NCBI RefSeq assembly: GCF_001592745.1
Contig: NZ_LUKD01000001.1
Location: 565,384 to 629,383, forward strand
Direction: 5' to 3'
Length of the DNA: 64,000 bases
Origin: Bdellovibrio bacteriovorus
GTDB taxonomy: Bacteria > Bdellovibrionota > Bdellovibrionia > Bdellovibrionales > Bdellovibrionaceae
The first letter of the stretch is position 1. Each line of letters begins with the position of its first letter. Below, piece after piece: positions 1 through 8,638 of this stretch. The notes beneath the pieces were generated by a model. That model saw only the letters and a list, made by a program, of their open reading frames with translations, did not search any database and was not told the origin of the DNA. Made by a program: the position numbers and the translations under genes.

Positions 1-1393
1 CTGTAGCCACTGGAACTGGATAATCTCCGTCAAGGCAGGCACTGCAAAGATTGGATAGCCCTAACCCCTCTTGCAGACGAGGCAATGGCAAGAATACCAG
101 CCCGTCGACTTCTAAAACCCTGGCGATTTCGTCTTCCGATTTTTTGTGAGCTACTAGAGATTCTCCGTCGGGAAAATCAATGCCGTAAAAGCATGGATGA
201 CGAATCGGAGGACACGTACTTGCTAGATAAACTTTTTCAGCACCCGCTTCGCGCAAAAGACGAATGATTCGCGCTGACGTCGTTCCCCGCACAATGCTGT
301 CATCCACTAAAAGAATTTTCTTTCCGCGAATTTCGCTTTCTACAGGGGACAGCTTTAGATTTACCATCATTTTTCGTAGCTCGGGTTGATTGACGATAAA
401 ACTTCTTTGCACGTAACGATTTTTAATCAGAACTTCACGATACGGTTTTTCCAAAACCTCTGCCAATCGGCAGGCAGCTGCGCGAGACGTATCGGGAACC
501 GGCGCAACGACATCGACATCCAAACCTTTTTTCTGAACCTCTTCCGCTAAGATTCGCCCTAGATTCAATCGGACTTCATAGACCGGACGGCCGTGCCACT
601 CTGTCTCTGACCCCGCAAAATAAATCCATTCAAACATACAGGGACGGGCTTTCTTTTCACTCAAAAGGAATGAATGCAAATTTAAATCTTTATCAACGAA
701 GACGAGTTCTCCGGGGCGCAGATCACGGAAATATTCAAATCCCAGTCCGAAGAACACCTGCTTTTCCGAAGCAAAGCAGTAACTGTACTTATCCCCGCTC
801 TTTTTTCGCCCTAAAAGCAAAGGCCTGATTCCGTGAGAATCACAGAAAGCAAAGAGTCCTTGATCCGCCAGCATCCCAATGGCGCTGTAAGCCCCCTGCA
901 CTTGCTGCAAGAGTTCACGAATGGATTCCGAAAGATTTTGCGCAAGTTCTCCAGACTCTTTCCGGGAAGCAAGTCCAATCGCCGTCATGTGCAGCAGAAT
1001 TTCTAGATCATTGCGGCTAAAAGTCCAACGCAGTTTGCGATTGCGAAGATAATCAACGACTTCGTCGTAATTTGTGACGTTCCCGTTGTGAATCATGCCA
1101 ATTCCATAGGGATAACTTAAGAACAAAGGCTGAAGATCTTCTTTATCAACCGTTCCTATCGTCGAATACCGGGTGTGCCCTAGGGCCATGGAACCTTTTA
1201 ATCGAAGCTGCCTTTCAGAAGTGAAAACGTCTTCGACCAAGCCAAGGTCTTTTTCAAGATGAAACTGAGAACGTTCAAAATCATAACTCAGAATTCCCGC
1301 GGCATCCTGACCACGATGCTGAAGAGCGAATAAAGCAGGATAAAGTTTTTGACCGGCTTTCTCTTCTCCAATCAGACCAACGACTCCACACAT
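1..1393 (-). CDS. purF: Amidophosphoribosyltransferase PurF (3' end cut by window edge)
   Basis: Catalyses the first committed step of purine synthesis in the cytoplasm, making 5-phosphoribosylamine from PRPP and glutamine. The ATG at 1393 is followed directly by the nucleophile Cys2 (MCGVVGLIGEE), so the Ntn-type glutaminase domain needs only Met removal. The glutaminase half continues with LQHRGQDAAGI and HNGNVTN. The C-terminal half carries the PRPP loop KILLVDDSIVRGTTS. Cysteines in TCPPIRHPCFYG and NLCSACLDG match the 4Fe-4S ligands of the Bacillus-type enzyme. About 464 codons are present, nearly full length, and no stop is reached before the edge. A GGGGAG ribosome site lies just upstream, immediately after a terminator hairpin. 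Confidence 0.95.
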   Translation of the reverse strand, partial: MCGVVGLIGEEKAGQKLYPALFALQHRGQDAAGILSYDFERSQFHLEKDLGLVEDVFTSERQLRLKGSMALGHTRYSTIGTVDKEDLQPLFLSYPYGIGMIHNGNVTNYDEVVDYLRNRKLRWTFSRNDLEILLHMTAIGLASRKESGELAQNLSESIRELLQQVQGAYSAIGMLADQGLFAFCDSHGIRPLLLGRKKSGDKYSYCFASEKQVFFGLGFEYFRDLRPGELVFVDKDLNLHSFLLSEKKARPCMFEWIYFAGSETEWHGRPVYEVRLNLGRILAEEVQKKGLDVDVVAPVPDTSRAAACRLAEVLEKPYREVLIKNRYVQRSFIVNQPELRKMMVNLKLSPVESEIRGKKILLVDDSIVRGTTSARIIRLLREAGAEKVYLASTCPPIRHPCFYGIDFPDGESLVAHKKSEDEIARVLEVDGLVFLPLPRLQEGLGLSNLCSACLDGDYPVPVAT

Positions 1394-1420
1394 GGATTAG
1401 GACTCCCCTTGAAAAAACAA

Positions 1421-1445
1421 AAACGGCGTCATAGAGACGCCGTTT
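1421..1445 (-). terminator. Intrinsic terminator immediately upstream of purF
   Basis: Perfect 10-bp stem (AAACGGCGTC with GACGCCGTTT) and 5-nt loop. Read on the minus strand it is followed by TTTTTGTTTTTTC. The U-run ends about 15 nt before the purF start codon, so it either ends the upstream unit or acts as an attenuator for purF. Confidence 0.8.
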
Positions 1446-1618
1446 TTATTAAGATACATATTCAAATTTTTTAGACACTTCGGGTATTCAGACACACGGA
1501 GGGTGTGGAGTCGGGATTTTTCCCCCGGACTGCCCCCTGATGGAGGGCCATAGAGCGAATTTCTTAAGAACAGTCGCTGAGCCATACACTCTCTACTTAG
1601 AAGATTTAAAAGGATGCC
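1421..1618 (-). ncRNA. Candidate structured RNA or purF leader
   Basis: The 299-nt gap between the antiporter and purF has no convincing ORF but holds a row of hairpins before the terminator. They are an imperfect long hairpin at 1546-1583 (GGC/GCC and AGCGA/TCGCT arms around TTCTTAAGAA), a GC-rich hairpin at 1532-1548, one at 1509-1531 (AGTC/GACT closing GGGG/TCCC) and one at 1493-1507 (CACAC/GTGTG). On the minus strand a possible promoter precedes them, with TTGACC at 1645-1650 and TAGCGT at 1621-1626, 18 bp apart. I do not recognise a purine, PRPP, guanidine or c-di-GMP riboswitch core. It could be a free small RNA or an attenuator leader. Confidence 0.35.
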
Positions 1619-1692
1619 CAACGCTATCGACTGTGACAGAGTTCGGTCAAGAGCCCTAACACAATCCTGACAATTCAACACACCTAGACAAT

Positions 1693-2544
1693 TTACGAAT
1701 GCGGAGCCGACTTCACCGTCGGAATTGCAAGCAAAGCTGTTGCGATTCCCAACAATACCAATGCCGCAAAAACTTCCGCAGAAATAATTTGGGCTTTGTA
1801 CGCGTAAGACGCAGCCAGTATCTCCATGGCCCCACGAGCATTTAGAAGAGAGCTTAAGTTGAAAGCTTCCGCATGGGAGGCGCCGGCACATCGAGCCGCC
1901 ACATAAGAACCCAGATACTTTGATGTCACTGCCGCAGCAAAAATAAGTAGGAACGTCTTGAACTCGAATAAGGCAAAGAAGTTTAAACTCCATCCCAAGA
2001 CAATAAAGAACACGGGAGCACAAATTCCCATCTGCAAGAAAGCTAATGATTTTTTGGGGGGGAATGATTTAAGACGGCCAAAGAAGATGCCCAGAAAAAA
2101 TGAGAGAACTACCCAATGGCTGAGCAGCCAGCCCGTAACATCTTTTTTAGGCAATAGAAATGCCAGAATAATCCACGCCAACACATCACACAGACTGGCC
2201 AGAGTAATGACTCTTCTTGCCAGCAAAGTGTTGTACAACTTTTTTTCTTTCAAAAGCTGTATCGCCACCGGTAATGCCGATATTGCAAACGCCGTGGCGA
2301 CGAAAAAGCTTTTTTCGAAAAGAAGGTAACCTGTTAAAAATGGCACTAAAAAAGTACCGATGAAAGTGATGGAGTAAAATCGGGCCTCTTTAAAGAGATG
2401 AAAGAACTGAAGCTCCCACCCCGCTAAAAAAAGAAAAAGTGCACCGAAAAACTGAGCCGCTGTGTTGAACCCCGTAGGAAGGGTCAGATTCAAGACACCA
2501 GGACCCAGACATATTCCAATGACAATCCATAATAAAAGCTTCAA
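1693..2544 (-). CDS. Short cation:proton antiporter (CPA family, membrane domain only)
   Basis: An inner-membrane protein of 283 residues made of about eight to nine hydrophobic helices. The C-terminal part has the pattern usual in Na+/H+ and KefB-type exchangers: a helix-breaking LNARGAMEILAA stretch followed by helices rich in Ala, Leu and Val. There is no RCK/TrkA-N nucleotide domain, and the protein is shorter than the usual 380-400-residue exchanger core, so one or more helices are missing compared with the family. The start is TTG at 2544 with GAGG five bases upstream; no better ATG lies in frame nearby. Which ion it moves cannot be told. Confidence 0.65.
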   Translation of the reverse strand: MKLLLWIVIGICLGPGVLNLTLPTGFNTAAQFFGALFLFLAGWELQFFHLFKEARFYSITFIGTFLVPFLTGYLLFEKSFFVATAFAISALPVAIQLLKEKKLYNTLLARRVITLASLCDVLAWIILAFLLPKKDVTGWLLSHWVVLSFFLGIFFGRLKSFPPKKSLAFLQMGICAPVFFIVLGWSLNFFALFEFKTFLLIFAAAVTSKYLGSYVAARCAGASHAEAFNLSSLLNARGAMEILAASYAYKAQIISAEVFAALVLLGIATALLAIPTVKSAPHS

Positions 2545-2628
2545 AGCATCCTCGCTTCAGCGATGGTTTTTCACGATACAGGAAGACAGTTTTCGTTTTC
2601 TCATTTTGAGTTCAACTACCATGCGCAA

Positions 2629-3171
2629 CTACATGGCCGAAGACGAACCATCGTCCTTGGGGTCTTTCTTTTTTTTTGATTTGCGATAAGCAAATACCCC
2701 TAAAGAAATAAAGGAAAAGGCAATAGCAAGAAGCACATAAATGCGTCCCTCTGTCGTGTCTTCTTCAGCTGACTTGATACCGAAATAAAAGACGGCGGTT
2801 TTTGTGACCAAGGTTGCCTGCAGTAAAATCCAAATATAAGAGAAGAGTTCCCAAAAAATTTTGTCTTCTTTGGTTTCAGGCTTCTTTTCTTTTTTAAGTA
2901 ACCTTTGTTCGCCCCACTGATTTTTATGGAAATCACGAATGACCGAAATCCATGCACTTTGAAAGTCACTGCGAGAAGGCCCTTGCACCTCTGCCGCAAG
3001 CTTTTGCATGGCTAGCTTTCGAAAATTTTTGGTTGATTCTAGGCTCCAATGACCACCGGCACTTTGCCAAAGATCCTGAGCGATGGTTTTTTCTAAATCT
3101 GCGAGAAAAGAAGCTCCCTCGATAGAAAGGTCTTTGTATTGGCTAAATTCATCTTTGAGGGAATGGCTCAT
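2629..3171 (-). CDS. Hypothetical protein with two C-terminal membrane helices
   Basis: A protein of 180 residues that I do not recognise. The first ~110 residues are soluble, charged and probably helical. Two hydrophobic segments follow (about 111-128 and 144-160), and it ends in a basic run of KKKK and a Ser-rich tail. This topology puts both termini on the same side of the inner membrane. It lies upstream of the antiporter on the same strand with an 84-nt gap. The ATG at 3171 has only a weak ribosome site. Confidence 0.6.
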   Translation of the reverse strand: MSHSLKDEFSQYKDLSIEGASFLADLEKTIAQDLWQSAGGHWSLESTKNFRKLAMQKLAAEVQGPSRSDFQSAWISVIRDFHKNQWGEQRLLKKEKKPETKEDKIFWELFSYIWILLQATLVTKTAVFYFGIKSAEEDTTEGRIYVLLAIAFSFISLGVFAYRKSKKKKDPKDDGSSSAM

Positions 3172-3229
3172 GCAGAATTTCTATCGCAAAGACGATAGCC
3201 TGACAAGCCACACCTCTATTGAAACGCGA

Positions 3230-3922
3230 TTAGCGATCTTCGACGATGATCAGAGTACGATAGTTCACCCGACGGATGACGTTTCCACGACGATCTCGAG
3301 AAACGGTGCCATTTCGGTTGATCACGGGTACCAGGCCACGTCCTTCGGTTTGGATGCGATTAAAGATAAAAGCGGCATTTTCGTGTTGAAGACGGACACA
3401 GCCTCCCGACGCGCGGGATCCCAACTGCTTATAAAGTCCCGGAGTCGTAGCGTGCACGGCGATTCCACCATTAAAAAAGACGGCATAAGGCATCGGAGTT
3501 TTCCAAGTTTCTGAATAATGATCTTTATTCAGCATGTAAGGATAAAAATATCCGGTAGGAGTCACGGAGAAATAGGTGCGACCACTTTTAGCCGTTTCCC
3601 ATCGCTCTCGTCCTGTCGAGACCAGCCAATCATAAGTTAAAAATCCGTTCAGGTATACGCGCATGCGCTGGGCACCGACTCCTGCGGCTTTTTTATTAAT
3701 GATTAAGATAACGCGAAACTCACGAAAAATATCCATGGATTCGGTGCGCGCGATATCATCGATAGATTTAACGACGATGGGAATTTCCGTGCGCGGAAAA
3801 CCGCTTTCTTCAGCGATTTCATCGGGTGACATCAAGTCATCTAGGGGTTGAGGTTCTAAGGACTCTTGTGCCTGGGCGTTCAGCGATAGCAACAACAAGA
3901 GCGGCAAAAGATATTTCTTCAT
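3230..3922 (-). CDS. Secreted L,D-transpeptidase (YkuD domain)
   Basis: A periplasmic peptidoglycan-modifying enzyme that forms or exchanges 3-3 cross-links or links through a cysteine acyl-enzyme. Residues 1-18 are a signal peptide (MKKYLLPLLLLLSLNAQA). The YkuD domain covers about 68-228. The catalytic motif is seen with His157 (GGIAVHATT) and Cys175 in SRASGGCVRL, matching the family HG...S.GC.R signature. Length (230 residues) suits a single-domain enzyme without peptidoglycan-binding modules. A second, YkuD_2-type protein is encoded at 60960-61709. Predatory Bdellovibrio use L,D-transpeptidases to reinforce the prey wall; whether this one does so is inference. Confidence 0.9.
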   Translation of the reverse strand: MKKYLLPLLLLLSLNAQAQESLEPQPLDDLMSPDEIAEESGFPRTEIPIVVKSIDDIARTESMDIFREFRVILIINKKAAGVGAQRMRVYLNGFLTYDWLVSTGRERWETAKSGRTYFSVTPTGYFYPYMLNKDHYSETWKTPMPYAVFFNGGIAVHATTPGLYKQLGSRASGGCVRLQHENAAFIFNRIQTEGRGLVPVINRNGTVSRDRRGNVIRRVNYRTLIIVEDR

Positions 3923-4068
3923 GGTGTCTCCTTCATATTTTTCTGAGTCGTAAAAAGACCGGACTCAACGCTACTCTCGCGATGAAGGGGGGCTCAAGAC
4001 GATATTATCTAGTTTGTCTGAATAAACTTTTGACGAGGGCGTACGAAGGATGTCCGCAAAGGCAGCGA

Positions 4069-5022
4069 CTAAAAATGCAGATTCACGTTCACGGTGACGC
4101 CAGGGTTTCTAACGAAGTTAGTCTCTCGGACAAAATCGATATTGGGAATGATGTCGTAATCAAGGATACGATTTAAAACGATATGTCGCCATGTCACTGA
4201 AAAGTTATAACCTGCTAACTGATAGTTAGGACGATTTGATGATGTGACGAAAATGGCATACGACAAAGAACGACTCTTAGAAAAACTTTGTCCTAAAGAC
4301 AAACCATTCGTGACCGTAAAAATATGCGGACGACTTTGGTAGTCTCCTTCGTTAATCAAAGTAACTGAGTACTTCGCACTCAAGGGCCAGTTGAAATTCA
4401 GCGCCTCAAAGATTCCGGCCCCTTTGCCTGGGGTCGCATAGAACTCAAGCTCTGGATTAATACGATAGGATTTTTCTTCAACGATAGTTTCAAATTTCAA
4501 AGAGTGCGATATCGCAGGGGTTCCCTCAAAAGTGATACGCGGCTGAAATGATGTTCTAATATCACCCATTCTTTTAAAAAGGCTTAACGAGGCCCCGTAA
4601 TTTCTTTCACGTGGCTCCGTACGAAGATACTTGGTTTTTGCATCTCTTTCTTCGTTTTCATCATAACTGGTAAAGGTCAGCTGCCAGTACTCTTCCACGT
4701 TCGGAAGACGAAGATCGATATTAAAGTTGAAGGCGCCCGAGGTGCCGTCGAGCTCGGTGTAATAACCCGAAGATTCTAGGGTGACGATGGTTTTATTCGG
4801 ACGCTGTGTGTACCGTTCTCCCGCCAAAAACACGTCCAAACCGTCGGCCACGCTATCTAGCCACTCGGATACATTGACGTTCTGCCGAATGATGGTCTCT
4901 TCGACAGTTTCATAGGCCCCGAGACTTGAAGGCGCATACAGCAAAAATCCAAGACATAAAAAGGCCTTCCACGACGTGAAGTTCCTTTTGCCTGAAGATT
5001 TTGATTGTATTTTCTCGCTCAA
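4069..5022 (-). CDS. Probable outer-membrane beta-barrel protein
   Basis: A protein of 317 residues without a family I can name. It has a positively charged start, a hydrophobic stretch ending in PSSLGA (about residues 19-36, likely signal peptide), then alternating polar/aromatic segments such as YWQLTFTSYDE and YQLAGYNFSVTWRHI. The C-terminus is VTVNVNLHF; a terminal Phe is typical of BAM-inserted barrels. The start is TTG at 5022, supported by GGGAG eight bases upstream and by the position of the signal peptide. It is divergent from a second barrel-like gene with only 16 nt between the two start codons. Confidence 0.65.
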   Translation of the reverse strand: MSEKIQSKSSGKRNFTSWKAFLCLGFLLYAPSSLGAYETVEETIIRQNVNVSEWLDSVADGLDVFLAGERYTQRPNKTIVTLESSGYYTELDGTSGAFNFNIDLRLPNVEEYWQLTFTSYDENEERDAKTKYLRTEPRERNYGASLSLFKRMGDIRTSFQPRITFEGTPAISHSLKFETIVEEKSYRINPELEFYATPGKGAGIFEALNFNWPLSAKYSVTLINEGDYQSRPHIFTVTNGLSLGQSFSKSRSLSYAIFVTSSNRPNYQLAGYNFSVTWRHIVLNRILDYDIIPNIDFVRETNFVRNPGVTVNVNLHF

Positions 5023-5038
5023 AATTTAATCTCCCTAC

Positions 5039-5683
5039 ATGGACCACTGTAAACTAATTCTTAGTATCTTGTCCTTTATTTTGTTGTTTTCTTTCAATGA
5101 AAACTCTGAAGCTTATATTCCCCAAAGAGGCAACGTCCACACATCGATTGGTCCCTACTTTTTTCGCACCAATTATGACGGAGAAGGTTCAGAGCCAGGA
5201 TATAAAACAGGAGTAAATTGGGTCATTATCGGAGATGTGAATGATCGAGGCAGTCTTGAGTTCACAACGACTTTCATGAACAAACAATTCGTAGGTCGCG
5301 ACGATGGTTATGTCGTTATTGAAGAAACTCAAGTGGTGCACGCTGCCGCCGGTTATCGCCGCTGGTTTGGGGAAAGATTCAGTGCGGTGATGTCCCTTTA
5401 TACATCCTACCCTCTTGGAGATTCGGAAAAAATCTATAATACATTTCCCGGAAATCCCGTGACAACGTACGCCCAAGAAAACGCTGAAACAGGTTTGGAT
5501 TTTGGTTTGCAGGCCGAGCTCTGGTCCCGTGGACGTTATGCCCTCACTACGGAAGGCCGTTACTCCTGGGCTTTAACAAAAAAACACGACGAATTTTCAG
5601 ATCAATACGGCTTGATGATTGTCATACGCTATTTCTTCCAGGGGCAAAACACACCCCGCGAGGATATAGATATTCTAAAATAA
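5039..5683 (+). CDS. Probable outer-membrane beta-barrel protein
   Basis: A 214-residue protein with an N-terminal signal peptide (hydrophobic residues 6-19, then SEA) followed by amphipathic strand-like segments (GSLEFTTTFMNKQF, YALTTEGRYSWALT, YGLMIVIRYFF). Small porin-like or OmpA-barrel-like proteins look like this, but I cannot assign a family. An in-frame stop at 5027 limits the start. ATG 5039 has no Shine-Dalgarno site, and the 16-nt gap to the divergent gene leaves no room for a normal leader, so its promoter must lie inside the neighbour's 5' end or the message is nearly leaderless. Confidence 0.65.
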   Translation: MDHCKLILSILSFILLFSFNENSEAYIPQRGNVHTSIGPYFFRTNYDGEGSEPGYKTGVNWVIIGDVNDRGSLEFTTTFMNKQFVGRDDGYVVIEETQVVHAAAGYRRWFGERFSAVMSLYTSYPLGDSEKIYNTFPGNPVTTYAQENAETGLDFGLQAELWSRGRYALTTEGRYSWALTKKHDEFSDQYGLMIVIRYFFQGQNTPREDIDILK

Positions 5684-5711
5684 AAAGCCCCAGCTTTGAG
5701 GCTGAGGCTTT
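5684..5711. terminator. Bidirectional terminator
   Basis: Stem AAAGCC/GGCTTT plus CAGC/GCTG with one C-A mismatch and a TTTGAG loop, between the convergent barrel gene and proS. It begins at the stop codon of the plus-strand gene and is flanked by an A-run on the left, so it serves the long rib-ntr-proS unit on the minus strand best. Confidence 0.75.
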
Positions 5712-5734
5712 GTTATCTAGCAAATATAAAATAT

Positions 5735-7234
5735 CTAGTAAGACTTCGCGAACAGGACCCATTTCGTCGCTGGTTTACCAGAGAAGATGCAGTTTCCTGT
5801 CACCCCTTCCTGCTGCAAAGGCGCACATCTTGGTGTCACTTTAAGTTTTGCCAACAATTCATGCCCCATGCCTTCTTCACACCATGGCACCATTGCAAAT
5901 CCTGGAGCCGATGCTTCATCGCCCGAGAAATACTTTTCAAAATCGTTCAATGAAGTGATGCGCTTGATGTTGTCGTCACGAAATTTCTTTGCTCTTTCAA
6001 AAAGCCCATCTTGGATTTCTTGAAGAAGATTTCCGATATTTGCGACAAAATCCGCCTTCGTTTGCGAAGCTTTTTCTTTAGGGCCACGATCACGGCGACC
6101 GACGAAGACCTCGCCTTTAGCCATATCCCGTGGTCCGACTTCTACACGCACAGGAACACCTTGCTTGATGTACTGCCATGCTTTTTCTCCGCCACGCATA
6201 TCGCGATCATCAATTTTCACGCGCACTGAAGATCCAGAGAAGTTTTGTTGCTTAAGTTCTTTGGACAAAGTTTGAACATACTCAAGAACTTGGGCTTTTT
6301 CTTCGTCATTGCGATAGATAGGAATAATCACCACGTGAAGAGGGGCAATTTTTGGCGGAGCCACAAAGCCGTTGTCATCACTGTGGGTCATGATCAAACC
6401 ACCGATAAGACGAGTTGAAACGCCCCAGGATGTTGTCCATGCGAACTCTTCTTTGCCTTCCGCGCTGAGGTATTTAATCTCAGAAGCCTTAGCAAAGTTT
6501 TGACCCAAGAAATGTGAAGTCCCTGCTTGAAGTGCTTTGCGATCTTGCATCAAAGCTTCGATGGTGTAAGTGTCCACCGCTCCCGGGAATCTTTCATCCG
6601 GCGTTTTCATACCTTTAATCACCGGCATCGCCATGTACTTTTCAGCAAACTCTGCATAGACATCCAACATTTGCAGAGTCTCTTCTTGTGCCTCTTTCGC
6701 CGTGGCATGAACAGTATGACCTTCTTGCCATAAGAATTCCGCTGTTCTTAAGAACATGCGCGTGCGCATTTCCCATCTCATCACGTTACACCATTGGTTC
6801 ACCAAGATAGGAAGATCGCGATAAGACTTCACCCATTTTGCGAATTGGTGCCCGATGATAGTTTCAGAAGTAGGACGAATGATCAGAGGCTCTTCAAGTT
6901 CTCCGTCGGGAACCAATTTGCCAGTGCCATCACCTTTCAGGCGGTGATGAGTGACCACTGCGCACTCTTTCGCGAAACCTTCAACGTGAGCCGCTTCCTT
7001 TTCCAGGAAGCTCAAAGGTATCAACAGAGGGAAATAAGCATTCACGTGTCCCGTGTCTTTGAACATACGGTCTAAAACAGCCTGCATGTTTTCCCAAACA
7101 GCATAGCCCCAAGGTTTGATCACCATACAACCACGGACCGGAGAGTTTTCCGCCATGTCCGCTGCTGTGATCACCTGTTGGTACCACTCAGGATAATTTT
7201 GTGCTCGTGTAGGAACAATCGCTGTATCTGCCAT
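5735..7234 (-). CDS. proS: Prolyl-tRNA synthetase, archaeal/eukaryotic-type (ProS type 3)
   Basis: Charges tRNA-Pro with proline in the cytoplasm. At 499 residues it is the short form without the inserted editing domain of E. coli ProRS. Class II motifs are visible: RWEMRTRMFLRTAEFLWQEG (motif 2 region) and GGLIMTHSDDNGFVAPPKIAP (motif 3 region). The C-terminal extension has spaced cysteines (PWCEEG, PRCAP, GNCIFSG), the zinc-binding-like domain of this subtype, and ends in Tyr as that subtype does. It is the last gene of the rib-ntrYX unit, 14 nt after the ntrX-like gene, and is followed by a terminator. Confidence 0.95.
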   Translation of the reverse strand: MADTAIVPTRAQNYPEWYQQVITAADMAENSPVRGCMVIKPWGYAVWENMQAVLDRMFKDTGHVNAYFPLLIPLSFLEKEAAHVEGFAKECAVVTHHRLKGDGTGKLVPDGELEEPLIIRPTSETIIGHQFAKWVKSYRDLPILVNQWCNVMRWEMRTRMFLRTAEFLWQEGHTVHATAKEAQEETLQMLDVYAEFAEKYMAMPVIKGMKTPDERFPGAVDTYTIEALMQDRKALQAGTSHFLGQNFAKASEIKYLSAEGKEEFAWTTSWGVSTRLIGGLIMTHSDDNGFVAPPKIAPLHVVIIPIYRNDEEKAQVLEYVQTLSKELKQQNFSGSSVRVKIDDRDMRGGEKAWQYIKQGVPVRVEVGPRDMAKGEVFVGRRDRGPKEKASQTKADFVANIGNLLQEIQDGLFERAKKFRDDNIKRITSLNDFEKYFSGDEASAPGFAMVPWCEEGMGHELLAKLKVTPRCAPLQQEGVTGNCIFSGKPATKWVLFAKSY

Positions 7235-7248
7235 CTGTCTTCTCTTTC

Positions 7249-8625
7249 TTAATTGTCTTTAGTATCAATACCGTAGGCTTTGATCTTTCTGTGAAGATAA
7301 CTTCTTTCAAGACCAATGACTTCTGCTGTCTTACTGATGTTTCCGCTATTTTCAGAAATCTTACGAAGCAGATAATCTTTTTCAAACTGAGCGCGGGCTT
7401 CACGGAATGTGGAAAGATCCTGCATCTCTACCGCTTTTTCGTCGTCTTTGTCGATAAGGCCTGCAAAACGCAAGTCATGCACGTCGACGAATTCACCTGG
7501 AGTCAAAATATAAACGCGCTCGATAAAGTTTTTCAGTTCGCGCACGTTCCCTGGCCAAGTATAAGCAATCATTTTTTCAATCGCTTTTTCAGAAAAAACT
7601 TTTTTCGGATAACCGCTTTCGCGCGACACGTTGTCAGAGAAATAAGACACCAACACAGGGATGTCTTCCATGTGCTCACGAAGTGCAGGAATGCGGAAAG
7701 GAATAACGTTCAGACGATAATATAGATCTTCGCGGAAGCGCCCCTCCTTAACCTCTTTCTCGAGATCTTTAGAAGAAGCAGCAATGACACGAACATCATT
7801 TTCGATCAGTTCGTTACCACCAACGCGGGAGTATTTCTTTTCATCAAGATATTTTAAAAGTTTCGCCTGACATTCTTTGTTCATCTCGCAGATCTCTGCG
7901 ATGTAAAGCGTTCCACCTTGGGCGAGATCGAGTTTGCCTTTTTTAACTCGGTCTACGCCCGGCATAGCGCCTTTTTCGATACCGAAAATTTCTGAATCGA
8001 GAAGGTCTTCCGGAATACCACCACAGTTGATTTCAACAAACGGACGGCTGGCGCGCGCACTCATGTAGTGCACATTTTGCGCAACAAGCTCTTTACCCGT
8101 GCCCGCCTCGCCTTGAATCAACACCCAAGAGTTTGTCGGTGCTACACGCGCGATGATTTGTTTCGTCTGCATGATGGAAGCCGCTTCACCGATAAGCGCG
8201 ATGGACTTGCGGAGTTTATTTAACAACAACGCTTTTTCTTCTTTTTGTTGTTGGTAACTAAGAATGTTTGAAATCACGATCAGGATTTTATCCATGGACA
8301 ACGGCTTTTCGATAAAGTCCCAAGCGCCTAACTTCGTCGATTTCACCGCAGTTTCAATAGTTCCGTGACCCGAGATCATCACGAACTCCAACTGAGGGAA
8401 TTCTTTACGAGCCATCGTCAGCACTTCGATACCATCGTACTTGCCTGGCATCCAGATATCTTGAAAGACGATATCAGGTTGAATTTCACGAATAGCTTTC
8501 AGTCCAGACTCTCCATCGTGAGCTAGAAAAACTTGATAGCCTTCGTCTTTCAAAGAAGCCGAAAGCACATCACGAATCGGAGCCTCGTCATCAATAATCA
8601 GAATTTTTGTATTTTGAGCTGTCAT
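7249..8625 (-). CDS. NtrX-like response regulator with degenerate AAA+ domain
   Basis: A cytoplasmic two-component regulator, 458 residues. Receiver domain 1-122 has acidic Asp12/Asp13, phospho-acceptor Asp56 and Lys107. The AAA+ domain (about 142-370) keeps Walker A (GEAGTGKE, 172-179) but two key parts are altered. The sigma-54 contact loop, normally GAFTGA, reads GAMPGV (219-224), and Walker B, normally LFLDE, reads LYIAE with Ala at 243. A Fis-type helix-turn-helix ends the protein (TAEVIGLERSYLHRKIK). It follows the NtrY-like kinase by 13 nt, so that kinase is its likely partner. NtrX proteins lacking GAFTGA are known in some alphaproteobacteria and act without sigma-54. Here loss of Walker B also argues against ATP-driven activation. 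Confidence 0.9.
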   Translation of the reverse strand: MTAQNTKILIIDDEAPIRDVLSASLKDEGYQVFLAHDGESGLKAIREIQPDIVFQDIWMPGKYDGIEVLTMARKEFPQLEFVMISGHGTIETAVKSTKLGAWDFIEKPLSMDKILIVISNILSYQQQKEEKALLLNKLRKSIALIGEAASIMQTKQIIARVAPTNSWVLIQGEAGTGKELVAQNVHYMSARASRPFVEINCGGIPEDLLDSEIFGIEKGAMPGVDRVKKGKLDLAQGGTLYIAEICEMNKECQAKLLKYLDEKKYSRVGGNELIENDVRVIAASSKDLEKEVKEGRFREDLYYRLNVIPFRIPALREHMEDIPVLVSYFSDNVSRESGYPKKVFSEKAIEKMIAYTWPGNVRELKNFIERVYILTPGEFVDVHDLRFAGLIDKDDEKAVEMQDLSTFREARAQFEKDYLLRKISENSGNISKTAEVIGLERSYLHRKIKAYGIDTKDN

Positions 8626-8638
8626 CTAAGACCTCTTT

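Noticed and set aside
85..267. 60-codon plus-strand frame in the purF region
   Set aside because: Lies wholly inside purF on the other strand, where the protein match is clear; no ribosome site.
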